Source: Ziziphus jujuba (taxonomy: Eukaryota > Streptophyta > Magnoliopsida > Rosales > Rhamnaceae). Taken from it: a stretch of 64,000 bases of DNA. A model generated the notes under the pieces. That model was not told the DNA's origin. It searched no databases and saw nothing but the letters and a program-made list of their open reading frames with translations. A program made the position numbers and the translations under genes. This document shows positions 43,545 to 54,078 of this stretch, piece after piece (the first letter of the stretch is position 1; each line of letters begins with the position of its first letter). The stretch spans positions 8,803,001-8,867,000 of the forward strand of contig NC_083388.1 in the NCBI RefSeq assembly GCF_031755915.1. Direction: 5' to 3'.

Positions 43545-45530
43545 TCAGCGCCCACTGGGAAGGATTGATTCATTGGTTGACAATGAATCAACAGAAAACT
43601 TTCCAAGTGAAGAGGAAGATGACATGACCAAATCAGCTTGCATTTCTGGGAAACTATCATAGCCATCCAAATACTGCACCACTTGCCTCATGTTAGGCCT
43701 CATTTCTGGCATAGAGTGCGAACAAAGCAGGCCGAGTTTCAAAACCAATTCCATCTCCTCTGCCAAAAAATCACCTTCCAATTTAGGATCACTGGCATCA
43801 AGGATTGCTCCTCTTCTCCACAATTCCATTACCCAATCCACCAGAATTAACTCTTCAGGCTGTCCTTTCAGATCTATAGGCCTCCTTCCACAAGCCACCT
43901 CAAGCAGAAAAGCCCCAAAAGCAAACACATCAGTGCTAGTGGTTGCCTTTCCAGTTTTAGTAAGCTCTGGAGCTAGATAACCCAAAGTTCCAACCACATG
44001 GGTGGTTTGAGGATTGGTACCATGGTCATATAATCTAGCAAGCCCGAAATCTCCAAGCCTTCCGTTTAAATCAGCATCTAATAGAACATTGCTAGCTTTT
44101 ATATCTCTATGCAAAATGACTTGTTCCCATTCTTCATGGAGGTAAAGAAGAGCAGATGCTACACCTCTGAGAATTCTAAATCTTTGAGACCAATTAAGAT
44201 TTGGCTTTTCATTGCTGAATAAGAATTTGTCAAGGCTTCCATTTGGCATATAATCATACACCAAGAGTAGTTCTCCTCTTCGTCTGCAATAACCGAGGAG
44301 CTGCACCAAATTTCTGTGCCTAACCCTTCCCATACTTGATATCTCAGCCACAAATTGTCTCATACCTTGTTTTGAATCATGGGAAACTCTCTTCACAGCT
44401 ATCTCCACATGAGAATTAGGAAGCTTTCCTCTATAAACCTTTCCAAAACCTCCTGCTCCAAGAAGCTCCACTTCTTTGAAACCGTTTGTCGCTTTATATA
44501 GATTCTTATAGGAGAATCTGATAGGACCATATTCTTTTTCCCAATCTTCCCGTACTTCTTTGTATTTCTTCCTCCTTATAAAGCAAAAAGCTGCAATCAC
44601 CATGATCAGAACAACGACAACAGTGGCAGCTAGAGGTAATATTACAATCATCTTGCTTTGCAGCTCGCTTCTTTTCCTCTGTCGAGGAAGTTTTGGAAGC
44701 TTTGAAATTTCAAGATCTTGTGCTTGTCCACTTCTGTTGAAACTCCAACCGAGCACATAATGCTCACTTGCGGTTGGGCCGGTGGATGCAGAGAAACCAA
44801 CATACATATTCTCCAAAAGAACTTGGGAAAGATCTATGGCCGTTGACAAGAGAGGCTGCTTTGGTTTCTTGCTTGTTGCTGGTGCTAAAGTTACATTGAG
44901 CTTTTTATGTGGTGCATCATAATCGATCCAAAGCTGCATGGGAACTCCATTGATGAGCTTCAATCTAATATTCTTTCCTTCTTCACTGGAAAAGTAAGTT
45001 GCAGGAGCTGACTCTAATGAACTCAAGCCATTCACATCAATTCCCACATGGTTGTCATCAATATCTTTGAATTCAGGATTCTGAATCGTGTCGAGCTCGA
45101 TTGCTAACACATGGTTTGCATTGATCCCATTGTTTGAGATATTGAATAAACCCAAATACTGACTTGCAACAGCCTGGTTGAAACCCATAGAAGGTGAGAT
45201 GGTAAAGGCCATGCCACCCCCGCTGAGATTTGGAAGCTCTGGAACTATGGCAAACACAAAATTTATTGAAAATGATGGGAAAGTAATCGAAGCAGAGGAG
45301 TTACTTGAGTTGAAACTTATGGGAATTTTGTAGAAAGCATGACCCATCTGTTGCTTTGATGTGTTGGTGAGCTGCAATAAACCATTGGAATGGATTTTTG
45401 CAACTCCATCAAGTTGCAGCAGATTGGATCCATGGAAGCCATTGAAAATGAACTGGTTTTCATCCTGTGCTAAGGAGAAATTGAGGATGATGGACACATA
45501 GAGAATGGTCAGAAAGAAAAGTGCACCCAT
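43545..45530 (-). CDS. L10: L-type lectin receptor kinase (LecRK-IV type), type D
   Basis: Single exon, 661 residues. Signal peptide 1-22 (MGALFFLTILYVSIILNFSL). Lectin domain about 25-274 with a two-residue-longer start (SNLLQLDG) and AIELDT 153-158, NHVGID. Membrane helix about 295-318, preceded by the basic RQRKR stalk. Kinase about 355-628: Gly loop GAGGFGKV, K380, HRD 474-476, DFG, then GTLGYLAPEL. Compared with L12 it lacks 16 residues in the C-tail, an exact 48-bp deletion at about 43,634 flanked by ATCAG in L12, so the frame is kept. The end reads SILPSGR. A TATA-like ATATATTA lies about 40 bp above the ATG, and a solo LTR sits about 480 bp upstream. Catalytic motifs are intact. Confidence 0.93.
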   Translation of the reverse strand: MGALFFLTILYVSIILNFSLAQDENQFIFNGFHGSNLLQLDGVAKIHSNGLLQLTNTSKQQMGHAFYKIPISFNSSNSSASITFPSFSINFVFAIVPELPNLSGGGMAFTISPSMGFNQAVASQYLGLFNISNNGINANHVLAIELDTIQNPEFKDIDDNHVGIDVNGLSSLESAPATYFSSEEGKNIRLKLINGVPMQLWIDYDAPHKKLNVTLAPATSKKPKQPLLSTAIDLSQVLLENMYVGFSASTGPTASEHYVLGWSFNRSGQAQDLEISKLPKLPRQRKRSELQSKMIVILPLAATVVVVLIMVIAAFCFIRRKKYKEVREDWEKEYGPIRFSYKNLYKATNGFKEVELLGAGGFGKVYRGKLPNSHVEIAVKRVSHDSKQGMRQFVAEISSMGRVRHRNLVQLLGYCRRRGELLLVYDYMPNGSLDKFLFSNEKPNLNWSQRFRILRGVASALLYLHEEWEQVILHRDIKASNVLLDADLNGRLGDFGLARLYDHGTNPQTTHVVGTLGYLAPELTKTGKATTSTDVFAFGAFLLEVACGRRPIDLKGQPEELILVDWVMELWRRGAILDASDPKLEGDFLAEEMELVLKLGLLCSHSMPEMRPNMRQVVQYLDGYDSFPEMQADLVMSSSSSLGKFSVDSLSTNESILPSGR

Positions 45531-46013
45531 TAGAAAAATTTAGCTGAGAGAGTGATCGATGAGACGGTAATATATGCTTTTGTCTTAGCAGTGGTGGAAG
45601 CAAATTTTGCTTTCTGAATTTTCACTTTTGGAAAGTGAAAAAAAAAAAATAAAATAAAAAATTCACTTCTGGACTGACTTTATGCTTATATATATATATA
45701 TATATATATACGTAACAAGTCCTGGAATGAAAATAAAGTTGTTACACTTGTACCAAGTTGTTTAGAGAGGGTCAAGGTCAAGAGGGGAATAAGTTGATAG
45801 TATTTGTCCTGTGGAATTTTGTCAATAAAACGTGATTCTCAATTTGTAATTAACAAAAGAGTTTTGATGAACACTGAAATTATTGGCTCAACATGGGCGG
45901 CTAATTTTTGAAGCTTCGCCTGATATATATAAATAGAAGATTTTTCTTTTTTTTTTTTGGTGAATTAAATAGCATATTCTTATGTAATCCTGCGATTGTG
46001 CACTTTTAGGATT
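45531..46013. other. Upstream region of L10
   Basis: Matches the L12 upstream region 58,526-59,010, including a TA microsatellite (about 45,689-45,711). A TATA-like site lies at about 45,569-45,577. No gene is seen. Confidence 0.6.
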
Positions 46014-46433
46014 TGTTACGAAAATATGACAAGAACAATAGTAATAGAAGAACAAGAATAAAAACAAAACACGAACAGATTTACATGGAAAATCTTTGAG
46101 AGAAAAAAATTATGGAAAAAGAGCGACAAAATTTTTTATTGAAAAAATTGGTATAAGAAGTGAACGAATAAAGCGGCTATAAAACTCAATACAACAAAAA
46201 AAACTCCAAAAGCTTAAACATATAGTATGGAATAAATCTTAAAACTGAATCTAAGTACTGAGGGGGCTCCGCGTGGAGCTCAATGGTGGGCTTTAGTCTC
46301 TAGCCTATCGGCCCTCAACCTCCGCTACCATCACAAAGCTCCAAAAAATTTCACAAAATAAATTTTATCAAACAGATTGTACCATGAGCTTTTCATATCA
46401 GACCAAATAGAATTCGGATTACCAACTTTAACA
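46014..46433. mobile_element. Solo LTR (420 bp) with GGATT target duplication
   Basis: The element starts TGTTACG and ends TTTAACA, giving the TG...CA ends of an LTR. It is flanked by GGATT at 46009-46013 and again at 46434-46438. The paralogous region upstream of L12 (about 58,998-59,005) has GGATTATTG with no insertion, an empty site. A single LTR without internal sequence fits LTR-LTR recombination. It inserted after the L10/L12 duplication. Family not identified. Confidence 0.85.
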
Positions 46434-47353
46434 GGATTATTAAAAAATATGTACAACATATGTTGTTAGATCCAAATCTTATTAACTATAGTTTTTAAAA
46501 TTAATGGTTATTTAATATGATATCAAAACTTTATTAACCAAGAAATCTTATATTAATTTTTTTGTATACCTATTAGAATTTACATTTGTGTTGAATTGTT
46601 ATTTGAGTTATTTAGCATGCATAAGACCCGATTTCTTTCTTCCGTTATAGTATGACAAAGACTTATAGGGGTAATGTGAAGTTAAAGATATATTCTAAAA
46701 TCTGGCAACAGGTTTTTGTGTGTGAAAAAAAAAAAAAAGTCATGTTTCTCTGGTCGGAAAATTCATGTTCCTGTGGGTCGGAGAGTGGAAAATTAAACAT
46801 GTTTTGAAGTAAGAAACAGAAAGAACAAAGTTAAATGTGGTCTGCAGTTGTTGATATTAGAAGCAATATTAATTTTTTTACTTTTGAAAATAAAAGTGAT
46901 ATATGATGATGATGATGATAATGTTAAGTCATTTTATATGATAATCAAAGTTTAGCGTTTACGCTGTTAGTGACAATATGAAAAAGGACCCTGAAAATTT
47001 TGAGTCAAATTATTACTACTATAAAACATGCTTTTCAAGCTATTGGAATTTTCTATCAAAAAGAAAAAAGCTAATGGAATTCATTATAACAGTTTGCTTG
47101 TTATTATTGTAACAGTATATTCTTTGTTTTCGATAATTTTGAACTTAAAGCTGTGGTGCAGAAAAAACGAGCTGTTACATCTCCACTTTTTGTAATTTCT
47201 AAGGAATCTGATGGGTATTCTATCAATTGTCGCAACATGCCTATGTATATTTCTCTTTTCCTTACTTTTTGACATATAATCAAGTATTAATTGTGACTGA
47301 AACTATATATTATTAAAATTAACAAATATACAATGCCTTGTATTTCTCATTGC
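46434..47353. other. Spacer between the solo LTR and truncated L11
   Basis: Matches the L12 upstream flank 59,010-60,235. At 47353-47359 the match ends (TGCATAGCC) and L11 kinase coding sequence begins. No gene is seen. Confidence 0.6.
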
Positions 47354-47829
47354 ATAGCCCACACTCCCAACCACATGAGTGCTTTGAAGATACGTACCAT
47401 GGTCATATAATCTAGAAAGACCAAAATCTCCAAGCCTTCCATTTAAATCAGCATCTAACAGAATATTGCTAGCCTTTACATCTCTATGCAAAACTACTTG
47501 TTCCCACTCTTCAAGGAGGTAAAGAAGAGCAGAAGCAACACCTTTGAGAACTTGAAATCTATGAAACCAGCGGAGGATTGGTTTCCCATTGCTGAACAAG
47601 AACTTGTCAAGACTTCCATTGGGCATATTACCATAAACCAAGAGTAGTTCTCCCTTTCGCCGGCAATACCCAAGAGGCTGTACCAAGTTTCCGTGCCTCA
47701 GCCTTCTCATGCTGGCTATCTCAGCCACAAATGCTTTCATCCTTTGTTTTGAATCATGGGAAACTCTCTTCACGGCTACTTGGACATCAGAATTAGGAAG
47801 TGTTCCTCTATAAACCTTCCCAAAACCTC

Positions 47830-48446
47830 TGTTGGAAAATCAGAGAGAAAAAAACTGAAAGATAACTAACACAAACAGCAACAAGATTTATCGAGGTTCG
47901 GCCAAGATTGCCTACGTCCTCGTTGCTCCAGTGAGAGCTTCTGGTATCTCATTGAATAGCTGCTGTTACAGGAAACAACTACAGAACTTTAACTATGGAA
48001 TCACTCAGATATTCACAACCCAAACACCCTTTTCACTCAGTGTTCTATACAAAACTCACAAATAACTCACAAAGAACATCAATTACACACAAAGAAGAAC
48101 ACGAGGTAATGAAAACAGGTTTCTTGGAGCTTTACCCGCTTTCTGCAACTTTCTGGAAATTTGTTTTTCTCTGTCTTTTCTTTGTGAAGGAAGGAAACCA
48201 TATATAAAACAAGTGTTGCCTCAAAACGACGTCACTCTACTTAAGATGTGAGGCAAAATAACCGTTTTGCCATTTTTTACTTCCAAGATAATGAAGTGCA
48301 CCGTTTTGACCTCCAAAAGTTTGAAAACACGCAAAACAGGTTCTGCACTAGTTCTGCAGCACATCATAGCAGCATTACGAGGTGAACAGTTCTGCTGCAC
48401 ATCACAGCAGCATTACAAGGTGAATTTTGAGGATTGAATCATCACA
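47830..48446. mobile_element. Solo LTR (617 bp) in the L11 kinase, target duplication ACCTC
   Basis: The element has TG...CA ends (TGTTGGAAAATC and ATCATCACA). ACCTC flanks it on both sides (47825-47829 and 48447-48451). The uninterrupted sequence AAACCTCCT is present at this spot in L5, L7 and L9. On the minus strand a TATATATGG-type TATA (about 48,193-48,205) and a CCAACA end fit an LTR read leftward. Its U3 part contains a direct repeat of about 37 bp (48351-48388 and 48389-48425). No internal domain remains. Confidence 0.88.
48351..48425. repeat. Two ~37-bp direct repeats inside the solo LTR
   Basis: The two units begin GTTCTGC(A/T)GCACATCA and share GCAGCATTAC. They lie in the presumed U3 region, where LTRs often carry enhancer-like repeats. 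Confidence 0.85.
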
Positions 48447-48940
48447 ACCTCCTTCTCCAAGAAGCTCCGTTTCGTTTGAAACCTTTTGTTGTTATGTAAA
48501 GATTCTTATAGGAGAATCTTTGAGGACCATATTCTGTTTCCCAATCTTCCCGTAATTCTTCATATTTCTTCCTCCTTATAATGTAAACAGCTCCAATAAC
48601 CATGACCAGAACAACAGTTGCAGCTATAGGTGATATTATAATGATATTACTTGGCTTCTGGCTACTTTTCTTGTGTGGAGGAAGCCGAGGAAGCTTTGAT
48701 ATTTCAAGACTTTGTGCTGGTCCAGTTTTGTTGAAGCTCCATCCAAGCACATAATGCTCACTTGCAACTGCCCCTGTGGAGGCAGAGAAACCAATATACA
48801 TATTTTCTAAAAGAAATTAGGAAAGATCAATTGGTGTTGACAAGAGCGGCCTGTTTGGTTTTGTCCTCCTCACAGGGGCTATTGTCACGTTGAGTGTTTT
48901 TTCTGCTGCATCATAGTCGATCCAAAGCTGCATGGGGTCT

Positions 48941-49208
48941 TGTTGGTTTATTTTATATATATATGTATTTTGAAATGAAGTGCATTACACTTTCAAGGAG
49001 AGCCAAAACAGGAGCAAATATATAGAACCTTTTTTTTTTTTTTTTTTTTTCACCACGCCCTATTTCAATAGACAAAAATAAAGATATATAAACATACACT
49101 ATTTTCATAGTTCATGAACCATATTTAAGAAGTTTTTACATTTCCCATACGTATTTATTATATATCCTAGAGAAAGTAAAATATTAAATTTGGTTTATTA
49201 TTCCAACA
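48941..49208 (-). repeat. 3' LTR of the copia element
   Basis: 268 bp, beginning TGTTGGTTTA and ending TTATTCCAACA on the plus strand. It pairs with 53233-53491. A T-run of about 20 bases inside is longer than in the partner. Confidence 0.9.
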
Positions 49209-52200
49209 ATCCCATGTAAACCAAATTTTCTTTTAACTCCAAGCTTAGAATTTATCTCTTTGAAAAGCTGTTGACTGAGAGATTTTGTCAAAATATCTGC
49301 CAACTGGTCTCTGTTTCTGCAGTATTCAATTTGAATTGTGTCATCTTTGGTAAGATCCTTGAGAAAATGAAATCGAGTCTGAATATGTTTAGTCTTCCCA
49401 TGTATAACAGGATCTTTAGCAACTAATATGGTTGAACTATTATTACAAAACAAAATAGTTGGCTTTTCTGGCTTAAACTTGAGACTCTTCAAGACTCCTT
49501 GTAACCAGATAATCAGACAGCCTGCAGCACAAGTAGCTATGTGCTCTGCTTCAGTGGTTGAAAGTGCTACCACCGGTTGTTTCTTTGAGATCCAAGAAAT
49601 TGCTCCACAATCAATATTGAACACATAACCAGCACACTTTTACCATCATCAACACTTCCAGCAAGATCACTATCAGTGTAACCAACAAGATTAATTGGAA
49701 GATTTGCTTGATAAAATATACCATAATCAATGGTCCCTTTAACATATCTCAAAATTCTTTTAGCAGCTTCTAAATGATTTTAATATGGCTTCTCCATAAA
49801 TCTGCTCACCAAACTAACAGCAAACATGATATCAAGCCTCGTTGCCCTTAGATACATCAAATTTCCAACTAGACTTCCAAAAACACTTTGATGACAAGTT
49901 TTCCTTCACCATTTTTGCTTAACTTTAATCCAGCAACACATGGAGTTGAAACCGGATTTGCTTGCTCCATTTTAAACTTCTTCAAAATATCATTTGCATA
50001 TTTCTCTTGAGAAATAAAAATTCCTTCTCTGCCTTGATGAACTTCAATTCCCCAAAATGATGTAGTTTTCCCAAATCTGTCATTTCAAACTCCCTTTTCA
50101 TTGATGCTCTAAAATTATTTAATAACTCCATATTGTTGCCAGTGAATATGAGATCATCAATATAAAGACTCACAATGATGAAACCTTCTTTGCCATGATT
50201 TTTGACAAATGGAGTATGCTCATATGGACACTTCTGAAAGCCATTCTTTTCAAAATAAGAATTAATTCGGCTACACCAAGCTCTAGGTAATTGTCTAAGA
50301 CCATATAAGGTCTTTCTCAATTTATAAACTTTGTGCTCTCCACCTTTCTTCACAAAATCAGATGGTTGCGCAATGAAAATTTCTTCATCAAGATATCCAT
50401 TCAAGAAGCCAGACTTAACATCCATTTGATAAATTTCCCAATTATTTTGAGCTGCAAGAGAGATGATCAGTTGAACAGTTTCAAGTCTTGAAACTGGTGC
50501 AAAAACTTCTTTGAAATCTTCACCTTCCTTTTGCTTGTATCCCTTGGCAACTAATCTGCCTTGTATTCGTTGATTGAACCATCAAGATTGATCTTTGTCT
50601 TGAACACCCACTTAACTCCAATAGCATTTTTCTTTGCTGGAAGAGAACTGAGGTCCCATGTGCTATTTCTTTCAATTGCATCAATTTCTTCCTTCATAGC
50701 TATTTTCCATTTTTCTTCCTTGACAGCTTCTTCAAAAGAAATAGAATCTTCTCCTGCCAAAAAGACAAAGAAAATACTCTTGATTTATTGGCTGAGTTGC
50801 ACCATATATCTCCTGCATAGTCCTTGTCTTTCTCCATTGGGAAGAATCTTCATTTTCTAAATCTTGATAATTGCTTTCATCTTCAACTACAACACATGGT
50901 GTCTTGAGTGAACCATCTGCTTCAAAGTCATAGAAAGATGATGCTTCATCAAATTTCACATCTTTACTTACTACAATCTTCTTTGTAAGTGGATTATATA
51001 ATTTATAAGCTCCACAAAAATACATTTTTCAGCCCTTGTCATCCAATTTGCTTCTCATAGCATCAGGAATATGTGCATATGCAAGACTTCCAAAATTTCT
51101 CAAATGATGAATACTTGGTTTTGACCGGTACCAGGCTTCATAAGGAGTGCAATTTTGCAAAGCTTTTATTGGTGACCTGTTGATTAAATAGGTAGCACAA
51201 CATACAGCTTTAGCCCAAAAATCTAAAGACAACCCTCTTCTTTTAAGCATACACCATGCCATTTCCTTGATTGTTCTATTTTTTCTTTCACAAACACCAT
51301 TTTGCTGTGGCGAATAACGAACTATTAGTTCATGTTTTATACCAGCCTCTTTACAAAATAATTCAAACTCATTTGAAAGATATTCTTCACCACAATCAGT
51401 TCTCAAAGTTTTAATCTCATATCTTGAAAACTTTTCAATTTGAGCTTTAAAATCCTTGAAAGCTTGAAATGCTTTTGATTTTGCTTTAAGAAAGAATGTC
51501 CAAACTTTTCTTGAAAATCATCGATAAAGGAAATAAAAAACTTGTTACCTCCCATAGATGGTTCTGACATTGGACCACATAAATCTAAATGGACAAGCTC
51601 AAGAGGTCTTCTAGCTTGATGAAAAGATTTTGAAGAAAAAGACTCACGATGCTGCTTTCCAAGCTGGCAAGCTTCACATACTCCAATGATTTGATCAATT
51701 TCAAGTAGGCCTTTAACCATCTTTTTTTTTTTTTTTATAGCAACCTTAGACTTCCAATATTTAAATGCCCAAATCTATTATACCATATTTCAGAATTTTC
51801 TTCTTCAACACATCTAAAACAATTAATATTAGAGATTTCCAGTGTAAAAGGAAATAAATTATTCGAAGCCACTGGAATTTTAGCAACAAGCTGACTTTTC
51901 CTCCTTAGAATGCACATATTATCATGGAAGTGAATATCAAATCCCTTTTTCAAAAGTTGCCCAGTGCTTAGCAAATTACATTGCAATCCAGGGACATAAT
52001 AAACTTCTATCATTTTCTCCAAAGTTCTAGATTTAGTTTTAAAAATAATTTCTCCCATACCTTGTATTTTATAGGATTTTGCATCTCTTATTGTCACTTG
52101 ATCATGTTCAAATTCTTCTAATGATGAAAATTGCTTATTTCCTGTCATATGCTTACTTGCTCCACTATCTAAATACAAAACATTATTTCTATCACTATAG

Positions 52201-53232
52201 CAAGCAAGAAACAAAGTTTCAGAATTACCTTCCTCCTTATCATGAATGAACCTAGCATTCTTTCTTTGATTAGCTGGATTATTCCAACATTCACTCGCTT
52301 TGTGTCCAAGCTTGTGACAATAATAACATTCAAAATAGCCATGTCCATGCAAAGTAGAGCCTTTTCCTCTTCCTACTCTGAATCTGCCACCTCGTCCCCT
52401 TTGTGGTGTGTTCTCTGGCTGATTTATATTTTCTACTAAAGAATCTTCTCTACTTGGACTTCCTCTCCCTCTTTCATGAAATTGAACCTCCTCTTCTATT
52501 ATTATCTCCTTTTCCACATCCTCGAAAATTAGCTGGTGAGAAATTTTGCGCTTTTGTATTTTTAACTTGTGATTTAAGAGCTTGATCAATAGAAGTCTAA
52601 CTGGTTGAAGCAAGAGTTCTTTTATTTACTCGAAATTCATGAGACTTTAAAATTCCAAACAACTCCTCTATTGAAACAGCAGATAAATCCTTTGATTCTT
52701 CTATTGCAACGACAATAAAATCAAATTTTTTTGGAAGGCTTCAAAGAACCTTTTCAACACCCTTTTGATCTTCTAAAATTTTTTCCATTAGAAGCCATTT
52801 GATTCACAATAGAAGTAACCTTATTGAAATAATCTGAAATGCTTTCACTCTCCTTCATTTCTAATTTTTCAAATTCTGCTCTTAAAGTTTGCAGACGTAC
52901 CTTTTTCACCTTTTCTTCTCCTTTATATGCTAATAGAATCATCTCCCAGGCTTGCTTGGATGTTTTTGCTTTTGCAATCCTTTCAAATACTGATCTTTCA
53001 ATGGTTTGATAAATTTGAAAAAGAGCCTTGTTGTTTTTTTCTCTTTTTTCTTTCAACAAAATGATTTCTGCTGTAGTTAAACTCTCTTCATCTTCTGGCT
53101 TCATATCCATCTTCAACAGTACTCCATAACTTAAATGATTTTGGCAGTATCTTCATCTGATGGCTCCAATAATCATAATCTTCTCTATTGAAGCGGAGAA
53201 TAAGGGAAGCCAAATTGTTTATATTTAACAAT
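49184..53232 (-). pseudogene. Copia gag-pol remnant
   Basis: Reading leftward: gag with NREDYDYWSHQMK (about 53,170) and SISDYFNKV (about 52,830). A zinc knuckle of CX2CX4HX4C form (CYYCHKLGHKASEC, about 52,290-52,333). Protease LDSGASKHM (about 52,160). Pre-integrase WYNRFGHLN. Integrase with HLDLCGP and SPQQNGVCERKNRT. Reverse transcriptase with [21 protein letters not shown] and the catalytic YIDDL (about 50,150). RNase H with TEAEH, TKHI and QLADILTK (49,200-49,560). Frames change or stop at about 52,620-52,750, 51,720-51,735 (a T-run), 51,028, 50,550, 50,430 and 49,570-49,980. This order (integrase before reverse transcriptase) defines copia. Confidence 0.93.
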
Positions 53233-53491
53233 TGTTGATTTATTTTTAATATATATTTTAAAATGAAGTGCATTACATGTTCAAGAATGAGAGCCAAAAC
53301 ATGAGCAAATATATAAAATGTATTTTTTTTTTCAACACACTCTATTTCAATAGACGAAATCAGAGATATATAAACATGCACTATTTTCATAGTTCATGAA
53401 CCATATTTAAGAAGTTCTTACATTACCCATTCGTATTTATTATATATCCTAGAGAAAAGTGAAATATTAAATTTGGTTTATTATTCCAACA
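53233..53491 (-). repeat. 5' LTR of the copia element
   Basis: 259 bp, TGTTGATTTA to TTATTCCAACA on the plus strand, paired with 48941-49208. No good tRNA primer-binding site is recognisable next to it, another sign of decay. Confidence 0.88.
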
Positions 53492-54078
53492 CTCTCCACA
53501 TTGATGAGCTTCAACCTTTTATTCTTCCCTTCTTCACTAGAAAAGTAAGTTGCAGAAGCTGATTCAACTGATTTCAAGCTGTTCACATCAATTCCAACAT
53601 GCTTGTCATCTATATCTTCAAATTCAGGGTTCACAATTGTATCCAGCTCGATTGCCAACACATGGTTTGTAGGACGGCCATTGTTTGAAATATTGAATAA
53701 TCCCAAGTACTGAGTTGCAACAGCATGTTCAAAGCTCATAGATGGTGAGATGGTAAAAGCTATGCCATGACCACTGATATGTGGGAGTTCAGGAACCATG
53801 GCAAATACAAAGTTTGTTGAAAACGAAGGGAAAGGAATAGAAGAAGAGGAAGATTTGCTGAAACTTATGGGGATTTTGCAGAAAGCATGACCTATTTGCT
53901 ACCTTGAAATGTTGGTGAGCTCCAATAAACCGTTGGGGTGGATTTTTGCAATTCCATCAAGATGTAGATTGGCTCCATGGAAGCCATTGTAAATGAACTG
54001 GTTTTCATCTTGAGCCAGAGAGAAATGGATGTTGAAGAGAATTGTCAGAAGCAAAAGTGATCTAGTACTTGCATCCAT

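Larger units (their letters stand above)
48941..53491 (-). mobile_element. Ty1/copia LTR retrotransposon, decayed, inserted in L11
   Basis: A 4.55-kb element with paired LTRs (48941-49208 and 53233-53491), both TGTTG...CAACA, and a gag-pol in the copia order on the minus strand. It splits the L11 lectin domain at the NGDPMQLW segment. The target duplication is not clean: TCT of the host recurs on both sides, with AGAC on one side and AGAG on the other in gene orientation. The LTRs differ by several substitutions and small indels, so the insertion is not recent. Coding frames are interrupted, so it is non-autonomous now. Confidence 0.92.
47354..54078 (-). pseudogene. L11: LecRK-IV-type gene, type C, broken by two retroelement insertions
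   Basis: ATG 54078 opens a signal peptide and lectin start almost identical to L5. In order along the gene: a TAG stop (53901-53899); lectin core to about 53,492; a Ty1/copia element (48941-53491); the rest of the lectin domain with a TAA stop (48819-48817); membrane helix; a one-base insertion at 48474 near the Gly loop; a solo LTR (47830-48446) inside the Gly loop codons; then the kinase from VAVK through HRD and DFG to GSVGY. The gene ends abruptly at about 47,354, before APE, where unrelated flank sequence begins. It is dead several times over. The missing 3' end is best explained as the left breakpoint of the C-D module duplication. Confidence 0.93.

Noticed and set aside
48941..53491. 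An active copia element
   Set aside because: The LTRs have diverged, gag-pol frames are broken at several places and no clear primer-binding site remains.
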